DNA of 64,000 nucleotides from positions 251,107-315,106 of the forward strand of contig VZTG01008995.1 in NCBI GenBank assembly GCA_013397845.1. The letters run 5' to 3'. The position numbers and the translations under genes were made by a program. Positions 1-13,590 of this stretch are shown one piece after another. Source of the stretch: Melanocharis versteri (lineage: Eukaryota > Chordata > Aves > Passeriformes > Melanocharitidae). Within the stretch, counting starts at the first letter, position 1, and each line of letters starts with the position of its first letter. Below the pieces are notes generated by a model. It did not search any database. It was not told the DNA's origin and saw nothing but the letters and a program-made list of their open reading frames with translations.

Positions 1-3000
1 GAGTGATGTACCCCCAAATCAGGCCAATTCCTTCAGTCTTCACTTCAGCCTTCGTGTGTTAGCAGGCTGCATGTGGTGCCCAAACAAAGAGCTGTCTGGG
101 GACCTCCACAGCATGACAAGGTGTGTGCCCATTGGGACAGGGGTCCCAAGGACACGGGATGGCCTAAGTAGCACCTCTCGCTGTGGTTTTGCTCTAACTC
201 TGTAGAGTTAGACTCACATGTGATACTGGGGGTTGATTTGGCCATCAAGAAGCCTGGGATAAAGGAGCTGGAAAAGTGGCTGATACTCATTTTCTACACC
301 TGTATCTCCTCTCCACCAAATGTGACCATTGTAAAGCCTAGTTTTATACACTTACACTTCATCTCAAGATTGCACTTCAGGGAATGTTACAGACACAACC
401 CACAAAACCTTGGGGTTTTTTTTTGTTGGTTTGTTTGTGGCTTTTCTTTCTTTATTTATTTATCATAGTGCCCAGTTGTGCCTGCAGGTAGTATCCCAGC
501 AATTTATTTTCTCACAAAGATCGCATTTTTGGACACAGGAGTGCCAGTGAGTCAGCGGTCACAACTTCTCTCAGTTATTCTTCTGGGACAGCAGTGTAAC
601 TAGTAGCAAAATACACACAAAATGAGAGCATGGAGCTTTCATCTTGTGGTCAGCTGAGAAGAGGAGAATGTACTTATCTCAAAAGCTTAACCTGGGAGGC
701 AAGTCGGGCAAGTACACAAAACATGTTGATTCCTTTTAAAAATGTAGATTAAAGTTGGCATCCAAAGGGTTAAGTATCTTACAGCTAATTATTTCACTCT
801 TGCAGCTGCTTCTGTTAAAGCTTGTCAGGGAAAAAGAAAACGTTCATTTAGAAACCTGTTTTCTTCATCCTTTGCTCTTTTGCTAGTTTTCATGGCATAA
901 TGAAGATATCATTTGAAGTCTGAGGTTTTAAAATTAAGTAATTTTTAAAATTATAAACAAAAATAATCAGGCACTTTAAAATATGTGAAAACAGATGGCA
1001 TTTTTATTTGCATCTCACTTAGTTTGATGTTTTTCCTCAGATGAGGCTGGGAAAAATGCTTAAAGAACTTTTCTGTATTCCAGCAATGAAAAAGAAAAAA
1101 AGAGGCTGTGTGGTGGTGGGTGCAGGGGAAAGGAGGGCTGAAAGAAACAAAGAAAACTGAAAATTTGAAAGAGGGAGGCCTCATTTCAACGTGAACTTTG
1201 ATTCAGCAGATGCTGGCACAGATGCAAAGTTTCTTCTAATTCAGGGCTTCAGGACTGAGTCTTTTATAGATGCATTGCAAAGCTCTTGGGGAGGATCATA
1301 TTTTCCTACCTGGACTGCAGAGGTGAAGTTAACATTCATTATATTTTTCATTACACCTTTTATTTTTCTCATTACATTTCATAGATTCCCTATTAATTAC
1401 ATCTTTCCTTTTGAGTTTTTATACATGGTGACAGGACTTACATCTGCATTAATTCACCAAGACATATGAAATTTACTTTCTTCAGTCACTCACATTATAT
1501 AAATCTAATCATTGAAAAGATAATTTGGGTCAATTTCCCAAAAGCACAATGAAAATATGTGGGCATTGTAAAAATCATAGATTGATTTCCGTTCAGAATT
1601 TAAGCAATGCATGTTTCCTAGAGAAATCTGTGTCAAGGCCACATTAGCTTATTCTGCCCTGGCCCGAGTTTTCTCCAGCTTTCAGAGTTTGTCCAACAAT
1701 ATTATTTCTGATATATTAATAATAGATATGAAATTATCAAGAAATCTGTGGCATGTGTTTTGTTCCTGTCAATGGTCAGCCTGATTTTGGTTAAAGTAAT
1801 TTATACATGACATTCTAGCACCTCCTAGCAAATGAACTTGTTTCCAGATGTCAGAGAAGGCTATTTTACTGCACTGTTTTTCGTGGCCGTAAAACGATCA
1901 AGATATTTATCTTTACTAAAACGTGTAAATACCATTCTGGGAAAATATTCAGCTCCCTTTCACCACCTTGTTAACAAGTTATAAATGGTTTTGAGTGATA
2001 GCAGGACATGACAGGTTGGAGAGTGCCATATAACATAGAGAAATATCCATGTATCCAAGATGGAGATTTAGCTCTCAGGAATTTTTTTCCTGCAGTTTCT
2101 GCTCCAGCTCAAAACAATGACATAAGAGGCTAAGGGCTAAAATTAGTCTTCATAGTGTTTGCGCTTGGTCCTGTTTGTTTTCTGTGTCCTAAACCCTGTG
2201 AGATGCTTTGTAGTCAGAATACAACATCTCATGTTAGAGCGGCACCAGGGTCCTCAAACGCACAAATTGCAGCTTTATTTTTGTATCCTTTCATCCCACT
2301 CTTGACTGGCACCTGGTGGAGCAGCCATAAAGTGAGTAATTTAGGAAAAAAGAAAGACACGGAGAAAGCAAACAAACAAATGTTTTGGTGTATTTTCTAG
2401 GTTTGGCTCCCATTGCTTTCTTATGAAGCATGTACCGCCTCCATTTTCAATCAGTACTAAGGCACAATTTTGAGGTCTGCAACATGTAAATCATGTGAAG
2501 AAACCTGAGCTAGCTTTTTGTAGACATTACATTCAATTTATAATTTATGATTTTCCTGCCCTAAAAGCAGGAGAGACATCCATTCACCACTTCACCTCTG
2601 CTGACCTGTGAGATCGAAATTACAGCTACTTGTGCCAGCATTGCCCAAGCGAGCCCTGGAGGGATTCACCTGACTGCACCAACTGCCTTCACAATTTCTG
2701 GATGAGTGGAGCAGCTGTATTTGGTGAAAGCTCCCTAATATCCCTCCACTGCACAAAGACTGACGAAAGGGCTAAGCCTCTTGCTTTCCAGCCACCCCAC
2801 TCCTGCCCTCATCACAGCCAGTCCTGACATTGTAGGGGATCTCATGAGTGGTGGCTGTTCTCTGGCGAGGGCAAGTCTAAGCAGGCTAATTTTAGGTAGA
2901 CAATCCGAAAGCTGCAAGGAGTTTCCTGAAGTGTCTTGCTCTGCTTCATTGGTGCTAGATGAAACAGTGGGTCTGGCCGAATACAACCAATCCATCTTTT

Positions 3001-4710
3001 AATCCTTTTGCTTGAAGGATGGGATAATCTAATCCAAAATTCTTATGCAATTCAAACAACTATTTTTTAATCGAAAGGCATGTGTACACATTTTTGGTTG
3101 GAGTTGGCTGCAAGCAGATCTGGCAGCAGGGTGCTGCACCCTCAGGCCCCCCAGAAGACACTGGGACCTACCCTTCTCTCCCCATTTTCTACTGGTTCGT
3201 GTATTTGGCTACATAGTCAGTGTGCTCTCCTCTAAATACCCCATCTGTAGATGCTTCAGACTCCACCAGGTAGTGTGGACACTTCAATATCTAATTTTGG
3301 TTATGCATTTGATTTTTGCTCCATCACCTAGATGTTCATGTGGCCCCCACTCCACAGCAGTGCTCCAAGCATTTAACTTGTCAGTGGAGTTTGACATTGC
3401 TGGGCATTAAAATGACATAGCCATGGCAGAAGTGCTGAAGATCCTAAATATTATCCTGTGAATCCTGTATTATAAACACTCCTGAATAGCTGAGTTAGTG
3501 TCCTTGACAATACATTTCAGTGAAGTCAATTATTAATATTGGTTTGTGCTACACTGGACAAAAGTTCTCACAATTGTGGGCTCCTTTCAAATCAAGCATA
3601 GGGGCTGTGTTAATCACAGTGTTAAAACCATAAACTGAGAAATCTAACGCTGTCATTAGAGATAAAATTTTTGATTTTACATTTTATTTTTCACAGTACC
3701 TGTATCTACAAATTTTAAAGCCTGAGGGCTGAATTACAATATGAAGTATCTAGTTTCAAGTATCAGATAAGTGTTTAGGAAAGATTAAAATCAATTGTGC
3801 TATTGTAAAGTTTTAAAGTTCTGAGGGATTGAGATCTGTAAAAAAATGTTCAGATATAATCTCAAGGCAAAGAATTAGGCACTTATGGCTTCATTTGAAA
3901 ATCTTCTCCATAATCAAAAGCTATTTCATTCCATCAGTCTTAGCCTGGGACTCAGTACTGTAGTGTATTAACAGGCGATTTGATAAACCTCCTTCATGCT
4001 GAATTGCAGGAGCCTCATAGCTGAACTGGCATTGCAGCAAAGACACCTTTTACTTCCATTTAGTTAGCTTAATCCATGAAGAGATTGAAACATTAGGTCA
4101 TAAAAGCTCCTGACAACTAGTTTTGGTTTTTTTGTTTTGCAGGCTTCTGCTCCTGTGAGCGCTGTTACTGAAGTCTAAGGAACAACGTGTCAGGAGCAGA
4201 TAGATCGCAAATATTCCTGCAGCAGTATTAGAGGTACAGCACAGTGAGTTTAGGGGAGAGCAGCCTGCGGTTTAGCATTTGCAGACTTAGACCCTCATGT
4301 CTTGCTGCCAGGCAAACTGCATAGCTGTGGGGATCCCTGACTTCGCAGCAACACCCCCCCGAAGTCACTGCTGGAGGCTGTAGCACTATGCAGCAACTAA
4401 GCAGTGGAGTTGAGACCTTTCTCCTGAGAGTTTGAGCTACTTTGGATGGAAAATCTTGCAGCCTCCTTTTCTGCAATCTTTTCATCTAGGACAAGGTGAT
4501 ATATACAGCCATCTGTGCCAGAGCTGAATTTCATCCATAAAGACTAGAGAAAGAAATAATGGTTTGCAGGTTTATATCCATATTCATCATGAGAGAATTT
4601 GGTTTAATGAAAAAGAAAAAAGTGAAGGCTTTATCTTAGAGCTAGTGATGTTAAATTCATTGGAAAAATAGTTATGAGGGACCGGTAAGGAATGTATCTG
4701 CATATATATA
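1..4710. other. Unannotated non-coding stretch
   Basis: No gene, RNA gene or transposable element recognised on either strand. The 121-codon frame at 3045-3410 and shorter ones have no known similarity. Confidence 0.5.
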
Positions 4711-4779
4711 TATATGGAGAGCAGAAAAATATGTATATGGAGAGCAAAAAAATATGTATATGGAGAGCAGAAAAATACA
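4711..4779 (+). repeat. 23-bp minisatellite, three units
   Basis: TATATGGAGAGCAGAAAAA-type unit starting at 4711, 4734 and 4757, with one or two changes per unit; preceded by a short AT run. Confidence 0.88.
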
Positions 4780-7700
4780 GACATTTGTGCTGTGTCTGTA
4801 TGGGCAGGCATAGGCACTTGCATTTTGAACCTGCCAGACAAGGGCCAGCTCAGGACTGACATCCATGCAAACATGCCAGTGCAGCAGGAGATACTTAAAA
4901 CTTCTCAGAAAAGTTTATTCCCTTAAACTTAGGACTCTGTTAATACAGTTGCCTTGAAGGTCTGCCAGACTTGGGAGATGGATTTGGCAGATGTGCAACC
5001 ATTGGTAGCAAAGTACCCAGATGTGCCCACAAGCCTCTGTGCAGCTGTAGGAAGAGTGGTGAACTTGGCTTTCTCTTGATTTTTCACATAGCAAATTTTA
5101 TTTTAAATGTTATTCCAGCCCTTTTATTATTACAGCTGTATTGCTAGACCAGGATACTCCCAGCCCCGTGGGTGCTGGGAAGTGTGACACCAAGAGGCAG
5201 AGAGTGCCTTCAGCATCTCGACAGCCGGGTTGCCTGCACGGTTTGAGGGAGCTCAGAGAGGTGCCTGTGGCTGAGCAGAACATGTGCAGCAGAGCCCAGC
5301 ACCCTTTTATCTTTCCTTCCCCAGAACCAGCTGGAGTGAAGTCATAAGGAAAAGAGTTTTTGCTGGGAATAAAGGCAAAACTTAGATGGTAAACTTGTCA
5401 GGGCATACTCATGTGCTGCTCATTTTATGTGAGTACACTTTGCATGCGAGTACATCTTGCTTCTTCTGCGTTTGCAAAGTAGCACTTAAGAGAGTTTATA
5501 ATTAACAACAGTAAATTATTCTACATTTTCTTATCAGATAATATGAGATCAAGTAGCTGTCAAGACATGTTGGGCAGACATACACAAAACTAATGATATC
5601 CAAAAATCCACAACAAAAAGGAAAAATTTGGAAGGTCTTCAGTCAGCACCTAACAGCTGCAAATTTTGCTTAGGATGAAATAATGAATCATCTAAGGGTC
5701 TCTCTCTGAGAACAGTCTTGCTGAATTATTCTTGTCAGAAGCTGTATTTGGCTTCTCACCTTGATATGTTCCCAAAAAAGGAATTGGAACAAGCACCTCA
5801 AAATCGGTAAGCCTAGGTAATATTAGGGTATAATGAATAAAGAAAGAAAGAAAGAAGTGGCCTTATGTGCAGCTGTTTTGCAAAACCAAGATACTGGAGA
5901 TGCTGCTGAAGTTGCTTTGGTATTACTTACCTAAATGTCTTCACTCATATTTATATTCAAATTTTATACTAGATGATATGATGTGCAAGATAAAACTCCA
6001 ATCTAAAATCAGCCAATGCCCTTAAGGCCATGATACAAATGCTTCTATTTGTATAGTATTTGATTAACTATTATATTGCTCTTGTTTTACAGTTTAGATT
6101 TCTGTAATGAAAATGAGTCGCTGTACTGACAACTAATAATACAGGAATTAGTGAGGAAAAAGGGGACTAGTTTAGGTGCAAACACACTGAAACAGAGGCT
6201 GTCCTGATTTTGGCTGAGATGGAGTTAATTTTGGATTCAATCCTTTTTGTTTATTTGAGGCTATTTCTGTGCACAAACAGAATTAATGTCTTCTTCACAA
6301 ACACAACCGTTGAAGGAAATGCATATTTAATTGCATAAAGACGGATCTGCCTTAATTTTTTAAATTTTTTTTGAGACAAATGTGTCATCTTTCATGACAA
6401 TAACTTCACTTGAAGGTTGTAACCCTCCATTGAAAAAATCATTAGAGTGATGCAGCAATTGTGATATTCTACCTCTTTGTTGTTGTAAAAATGTAATTTA
6501 TTATACTTTTGGGCAAAACCGATACTAATTTGGAAGTATTTATATGTGTATTTACTTATTTTGCCAAACTTACTGGTTGAAGGCACATTCATCAGCAATG
6601 AATTAGGGATGTCAGCATAATATGGATGTTGCATGTTAGCTGAAGGCCGTAGCTATGGCTTGTTCATATAGAGAAGGATGAAAAATTGTCACACGCCTTT
6701 TGTGTGTTTGTGTGTGTATGTGAGCGCCTGCATGCACATGTGGCACTCACAGTTGCATTTTCTTTTATCATTGCTTGAGCTGTAATAAAGCCCTTCTGGA
6801 TGTGGAGCCAAAGGAATTTGGTTAGAAAATTTGCTTGTAGAAAAGATTTTATACTTTAGATAGTCACAGAGTCGCCCTGTTTACAGAACTAGAACTCACC
6901 ATGTTTTGTTCTTTTTCCTTCTGGCCCAGAAATACTGAGCTTTAAAAGCAATATTCATATATTAACTGGGAGGTTACTACCCGTTCAAACAGTCAGGGCT
7001 CCTGTATTCAAAAGCGTGCTGAGATGTGTTGTCTAAACGCATAAACATCAGTTAGCATTGTGGAATGGGTGGCAGGCCAAGTTAATCAATAATTTAATTA
7101 CCAGTGACCCATTTTGTTTACTTCTAGTTGAAAGGGAATTTCTGCATTCTTGCATAAGTTTTCATTTATTCAGTTTTTCACAGATGGATTCAGATGATGC
7201 CTTTCCTGCCTTCAGGATGAGATGAACTTAATCCAATGTTATAAATGAAAAACAGGTGTCCAAATGCACACTTTTCCTGGCAGCTTGCATTGCATTTATT
7301 TACCTAGAATAATTCCTGACAAAATTTGCTGCCAAAATTTAAGTTACCTTCACTTACAGTGAGTGTGGCCATGGATGCAACTGCTGCAGTGACTGTCAGT
7401 AATGTTTTTTTAAAGTTGCAAGCCCTTGTGAGAAGGCAAATGTTCACATGTTGTAGTTATTATTATTACTCATTTTTATTGAGAAGGCAGCTGGCTGGTG
7501 ATCCAGAAATAGAACAGTTTTAAAGTGAAGCAGAACTTTTCATTTGTCTCTAAAAATAGGTCATATTCCAGAATGGAATTTGAAACTGCCAGTTTTTGTG
7601 CTTTTGAATTCCCAGAGATATCCCTGTTGGATTTCTCTTAATACAATTTTAATATGAGCCCTTTGAAATTGGATGCTGGCTGAAGTGTTTCTTTGGCTTC

Positions 7701-10700
7701 AAAGTCTGCGTTTCACTTGCAGTTGCTTTAGTTAAAAAAAGAAAAGCTGGATGAGAACAGGTGGTGTGACATACTTTTTTTTAATAAGCATTCTGCGTTT
7801 ATGTGGTATGTGGCATCACCAGAGCCATCACCACAGTCAGGTTGTAGCAGAGAAGCACACATTACATATCCTTGAGAGATCAAACTTCAGTTTAATCTGC
7901 CCTTTTGATTTCTCATAAAATGAAGTATGATATGCTCTATATAGATGCCCTAACACTTTGCAACATATTATTGTGAATGTATTAATGATAATACTGGCTA
8001 GAGATCTAAACAGAAATGAGAGTGTGCGTGTCTTAACTCTCAGTAAAGAACTCAGGAGACTGCTCTTAGCCCCGACAGCGAGCAACACGGGCAGCACCAT
8101 TTTACCTCAGCTATGCAGATGAGAAACCTATGTGCAGGAAAACGTAAATTATTGTCCCAGAAGCATTAAGCCTATGTCTAGACACCATAACCCGGGAAAC
8201 ATTTGAGTTTCTGACTCAGAATGTGCACAAAAGCCATGTCTGGATCACATTTTGGGCTGAACCCATGTGCCTGCTAGCCATCACACCTCAGATACCTGGT
8301 TTTCACAGGAAGGACATCTGGGGATGTGAGCCAGGTGAACTCCAAGAGATGCCCAGTCTGGCCAGTCAGGGAGCTGGATGCAGATGATGGAGCACCTTGG
8401 CAGCTAGTTGTGCTTCAGGCAGAGCCACAGAAAATGAAAAAAAAAACCCTCTGAACTTTACAAAGGTAATTCCAGTGCTTAGGCATAAATTTGTGCTCTA
8501 TGGGTCCAAATATCTAACAGGATTAAAATGTTTAAGTGGTCCTCAGTGTGTGGGTACAATTTTAAATAGGGTGATGGGGAAATAGTTGGAATATTTCCAC
8601 TATTGTCTGGAATCATTTGCTGGATTCTGGGAACAACATTTCTGTGCAGCCCCACTTTTCAATGCGCAGAGGCACAGAGCAGATTCATTAGGCATTTTCA
8701 AATGCGTGATGATTATTTAAAAAATAAAATGTCTTCTACATCAAGGGTGGGTTACTGGTGAACTCCTAGATGTGTCAAAACTTTTTGAATGTATTAAAGA
8801 AAAAAAAATGAGAGGGCACTTCAAACTCAGAATCCTGCCTCTGGGCAGAGTCTGGTGCTACAGTAGCAGTGACCATTTAAGGACATAAGCAAGATGAAGT
8901 ATATGAATAGAGGTAATATGGTCTAAATTATCCAAATATGGTCTTTATTACCTCTTCCTAAAAACTCTGTCTTTATGTATTTATTTCTGATCTGTCCTAC
9001 TCTCAGCACAATGGTCTGTAGGTTTTTCTGAAAGTTTTTATGATAAATCTACTGCCTAGCGTAGAATATTTTGTGAAAAGTCTTGAGCATTTGAAGACAA
9101 AGCTTTACTGTTATTTGCACCTCAGACTTCAATATAGCTGTAGAATTTATGCCTACTCAACTTGTAAGATCTTCAGAGAGCACATTCATTTAATTTAAAA
9201 ATGCTCCTCAAAATGTGCAAATTCACAGATGTTAATGATTACACACATGTTTTTCCTTATTGCTTCAAAGCCAGCAAAGGCCAAATTCAGCTGTAATTTG
9301 TACTGCAGTGATGAGATTTGAACTAATATCAATGACAAGAAAAAACGTATTCAGAGACTTGGGGGTTTTTGCAGATAATGGGGCGTTTCTAGAAACGTCT
9401 GTTTTGGAGAAGTCAGTCCTACACTTCAGCTCATAAAGCAGCAGGAGAGTCACTCCCTAATGTAAAGTCAAAGTTGTGCAGAAGGTGAAGAGAAAGCACA
9501 GAAGGCACCTTCTGCACTCCATGGCAGCAACTACATTACAGAACCATTGTTTCCATGTTACGGAAGAGAAGAAAAAACAAAGAGGAACTGAAGTGATGGC
9601 TGAAAAACACGACACCCAAGAGCAACTGCAGTGGTGATAACTGTGTAGCACACGCTCTGCTACTGAGACTTTAGTCGTGCCCTCTGTATCTATTTACATA
9701 TTTCATGCACTTCCATGCATGAATTTTTGCTGATACATACACTTTATATAATATAGTTTCCCCATTTCTATAGCACTTCTGGTACCAACCATCATAAAGT
9801 ATGACACTGAAAAATGAAAAAAAATATGAAAAAGCCCTTCTGTACAAATACATGTGATCATTAATAGTTCAATAACAAGTAGAAATGTGTGCCCTAAAAA
9901 GAAGGTTTTCATACATTTTCTTTCTTCAAAGCTGATGCAAATATATGGGTTTGTTCAAGTTCTTTCCACACAATTGCTAAGATTTTTAGAACAGACTAGG
10001 CTTCAAAACCCCAAAATATGTTTGTATATAAGCCCTCTCTTGTACTTTCCATTCACATTAGAAATATCCACTAAACACAAATTTTAGAACTTTAAATTAA
10101 GTGTTTAGGTACAAAGCTGGCAGACTCAAGACAACTGCTTCTGAAATTTATGCTCTAATCTCTGCAGCAGCCCCTTTTAAGGGTCAGATTCTATTTTCTC
10201 TACGTGGAATATTAAGCCTGTAGGAATACACATGCACACAAATATTTTTCCTGCCTCTTTGATATCCAAACAAAAAGCTGGTGCCGTGGCTGAAGGCACT
10301 ACTGTAAGGCATCAACCTGGCACTTTGTAAAGCTTCTAACTTATGGCTTCTAACTGCGTGACTGAGGGCCAACACAAATCCATGCGACCAGTGTGCCGGT
10401 GCCTTTTGGGAAGGGCACTCCTCACCCACTTCTCCGTGGTGACAGTTCCACAGTGAGCTTGACTCCTGGCTCACCACACAGTAGCTTCGCAGTGATGGCC
10501 ACTGTCCAAATGCCTGATATACTTAGCATCAGAAAGTAATTCAAATTCTTTCAGCTCACGCCTTTGGCCTGGAAACTTATTCCTCTCTTCAGTCACTCTT
10601 TAATGACAGGATCACATTTTTCCCTTCTAATCAGCCACTTACAAGGTTACTTCATTTCCCCCTGGGTCATCCAGTGCTGAAGCTTAAGCATTTATGACTG

Positions 10701-12290
10701 GTGCATGCAAACACACGCACTGTGCTTTGTGTGTTGCAGTACCTCTCTGAGGTTTGTTACTGGGGCAGCACACATTCTGACACAGCTTCATTCCCCAGTT
10801 TCACTTGGTAACAGCGCTGTATACTTACTGAACATTTTTTATCTGGGAAATTAAGCAAGAGTCTTAGGGAGTTTAGGTAAACAAATATTTAAGTCTATTG
10901 GACTGTATCCTTACAGTGTCCTAGTCATAAGTAACTTACAGAATTTTGAGGCAGTAAGTGAACAGGACATTTTGTCAAACAAGGCACTGCCTAATTTTTA
11001 TGCAACCTAAAGCTATTCCCCTGATGCAGCAATGATCTTGAATTATCTGAAGTTGTTTTGTCACATTTCCAAACAGTTTGACGGGGAAAGAATGCAACAG
11101 GCACCTATATTCGTCACTGCAGTTAGTGCAAACAGTTTTTAAGAGGTTTGGGCTATAGACACTCTTCATGGTTCTGACATCTGCCTAAGTGGAGCTCATG
11201 GTAGGACTGGGCCCAAAATGACCTGTTTCTCATATGAGGCAGTGTCACTGCAGGCAAAGGAAGCTGAGGAACCAGATTTTCAGACACTACAAAGAGCACT
11301 ATTGTGTGAACACTCCGAGGGTATTGAAGGGAGAGGTCCAATCCTGTATGGTATTTTTACAGGTGCATAGTTTCAAGTATGAGAATAATCATACCGATGT
11401 CAACGACTTGCTTACAGACTTAAAATTAAATGCATGCTTTGTTGGATTAAGGCTAGGGCACAATCTCACCAAATTTAGCCCCTAGTTCTTTCTAATTGTA
11501 CAAGTAGGCCAATCTGTCCCTCACCATTACCTTTTGCAATAGCAATTAATCTGCAACGGGTTGGTCTCTCACATGATTTTTAATTAATTTTTTAAAAAAC
11601 GAGTGACAACCATTGAGATGCAGCATTGACCAAACCTAACAGGATGGCTAATTTGCTGCTGCCTGCACCTGCCTTTCATGTTGATGAATATCGCAGAGAT
11701 ATGTGTCACTTTCACTACCACAGACCTTTATTCATATTCACAATTCAGCTGGAGCACACCCCTGCCTGAAGTCATCTCGATGCCTACCAAAATGCAGCTC
11801 CGAATATGACTCAGTGACAAGTGCTGTATGAAAAGGTTTAATGCACATCCATTTGCTAGGGGACGCTGCTGGCACCAAAATGTTTGCACACCCATTACAA
11901 TTTTAGAAGTAGCTTTGGAGAGAAGAGACAATAATTGGGTTTATTTGAGGGCTTAACAGAGACAGACTACTTTTCTAAATTATTCTGGATATTTGGTCAA
12001 TGTCTTTTTTCCTCCTAGTTCTAGTTTTATTAGTTTGTTTTGTTCATTTTTCTGACTTACTCTGTTGAAAACACAACACATGTGACTCCAGTCTTTCAAA
12101 CACAGGCACGTATAACTGCAAAGATGAGACTACGAGGCAGGAGTTTGCAAATACCATTATTTTAAATGCCTTCTTACGTAAAAGAACCGCTAACACTGTT
12201 ACACGCTTTGGTGAATAAGCTGCGAGCAGACTCTGCTCTCTGCTGGATCTTACTATTCCTGTTCTTATTCCCGATACAGCTACATCCTTT
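4780..12290. other. Unannotated AT-rich non-coding stretch
   Basis: No exon recognised, including a search by eye for cysteine-rich TNFRSF19-like exons on the minus strand. Short AAAG repeat at about 5840-5856. The rest is plain AT-rich DNA. Confidence 0.5.
6200..6232 (+). mobile_element. Possible tiny remnant of the 41.5-kb LTR family
   Basis: TGTCCTGATTTTGGCTGAGA and GGAGTTAATTTT resemble the first 35 bases of the LTRs at 30371 and 41548. Too short for certainty. Confidence 0.3.
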
Positions 12291-12315
12291 GGGGGGGTGG
12301 GGGGGGAGGAGGGGG
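12291..12315 (+). other. G-quadruplex-capable G-run
   Basis: Runs of 7, 8, 2 and 5 guanines separated by single bases on the plus strand. The length of the two long runs is enough for four tracts of three or more. It lies immediately upstream of the TATA-like string and the CpG-rich patch. Confidence 0.7.
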
Positions 12316-12365
12316 TCCATAAATAAATATCGTAGCCAGGTGCTTCATTTTAGGCACCCACGTCT

Positions 12366-12570
12366 GAGGAAGCGGCTTTCTCGGGATGCCAGCGGCTGCC
12401 GCGACCGGCGCCGCGCCAGGCTCCAGCCGCAGCCCGGCCGGCGGGGATGCGGGGACCTCTCGTGGTGGCGGCGGAGGGAGCAGCCCTCGGTTCCTCTGCC
12501 CTCGGACACCCGCAGCGAGGCTGAGCTCACCGGGGAAGCCGACTGGAAGTGAAAAAGGGAATACGAGCGC
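12366..12570. promoter_or_regulatory. Small CpG-rich patch, candidate promoter of unknown gene
   Basis: CpG density is far above the surrounding AT-rich DNA, with strings such as GACCGGCGCCGCGCC and GCCCGGCCGGCGGGG. Just upstream are a long G-run (12291-12315) and a TATA-like ATAAATAAATAT (12319-12330). On the plus strand the spacing would suit a start near 12350; on the minus strand a donor-like CCCCG|GTGAGC occurs near 12530. Frames in either direction (128 and 134 codons) have low-complexity composition and match nothing I know. In human, TNFRSF19 lies divergently upstream of SACS, so a TNFRSF19 or long non-coding RNA promoter is possible; this is inference only. Confidence 0.4.
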
Positions 12571-12614
12571 AGATTAACGAGAAGAAACTGGACAACGCTG
12601 TGACTGCGAGACGT

Positions 12615-13050
12615 TGAGGTGCTGGAGGGTGTCTGAAGGAAAGCAGCACAACTGGCGCGGTGTCTGGGACATAGTTCGCGTGAGGAGCAGCTGAGGGAGC
12701 TGGGGGTGTTTAGCCTGGAGAAAGGAAGGCTCAGGGGGAACCTTATCACTCTCTACAACTGCCTGAAAGGAGGGTGTAGCCAGGTGGGGGTTGATCTCTT
12801 CTCCGAAGTAACAAGCGGCAGGATGGGAGGAAACGGCCTCAAGTTGTGTCAGGGAAGGTTACTGAGTGCGTGGCTGTGCATTGGAAGAGACTGGCCAGAG
12901 ATGTGGTGAAATCACCTTCCCTAGAAGTGTTCAAAAAATTTGTGGATGTGGCAGTTAGGAACACCTTTTTTTGGTGGACTTGGCAGTGTTCGGCTAAAGT
13001 TTGGACATAATGATTTTTTCCAATCTAACAATTCCATGATTCTACGATTA
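12615..13050 (+). mobile_element. CR1 LINE 3' fragment, plus orientation
   Basis: Shows the characteristic CR1 3' region: GAGCAGCTGAGGGAGCTGGG, TTTAGCCTGGAGAAAGGAAG, CTCTCTACAACTGCCTGAAA, GGAGGGTGTAGCCAGGTGGG, and the closing ATTCCATGATTCTACGATT tail. It is 5'-truncated, as most CR1 copies are, and lacks an internal piece after GGGAAGGTT. It abuts the next CR1 tail to tail. Confidence 0.88.
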
Positions 13051-13590
13051 TCATAGAACCATAGAATGGTTTAGGTTGGAAGGTACCCTAATGTTCATCT
13101 CATTCCAAACCTTCCGTCATGAGGAGGGACAGGCTGGTCAAAACCTCATCCAACATAGCCTTGAACATTACCAGGGATGGGCAACAACTTCTCTGTGAAA
13201 CCTGTTCCACTGCCTCACCAGTGGAAGAATTTCTCCCTAACCCTAATCTACATCAACTCTCTTTCAGTTTAAAACCATTAACTCTCGTCCTATCACTACA
13301 CTCCCTGACAAACAGTCCCTCCCTGTCTTTCCTGTAGGCTCCCTTTGGGTACTTGAAGGCTGCTCTAAGGTCTACCCAGAGGCTTCTCATCTCTAGACTG
13401 AACAACCCCAACTCTCTCAGCCTGTCTTCACAAGAGAGGTGCTCCAGCCCTTTAATCATCTTCATGGCCCTCCTCTGGACTTGCTCCAACAGGTCCACAT
13501 CCTTCTCATATTGAGAGCCACAGACCTGGACACAGAACTTAAGGTGGGATCTTATGAGAGAGCAGCAGAGGGGCAGAATAAAACCCTTTA
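13051..13590 (-). mobile_element. CR1 LINE 3' fragment, minus orientation
   Basis: On the plus strand it reads from the reversed tail TCATAGAACCATAGAATGG through AGGTTGGAAGGTACC, GGCCCTCCTCTGGACTTGCT and GGTGGGATCTTATGAGAGAG, the inverse of a CR1 3' end. The minus-strand frame at 13253-13498 is a decayed piece of the CR1 reverse-transcriptase C-terminal part. The right end is blurred by the duplicated assembly segment starting at 13510. Confidence 0.9.

Noticed and set aside
12166..12749. Open frames of 128 codons (plus) and 134 codons (minus) at the 12.4-kb CpG patch
   Set aside because: Low-complexity Arg/Ser/Pro-rich translation running into CR1 sequence; no domain recognised.
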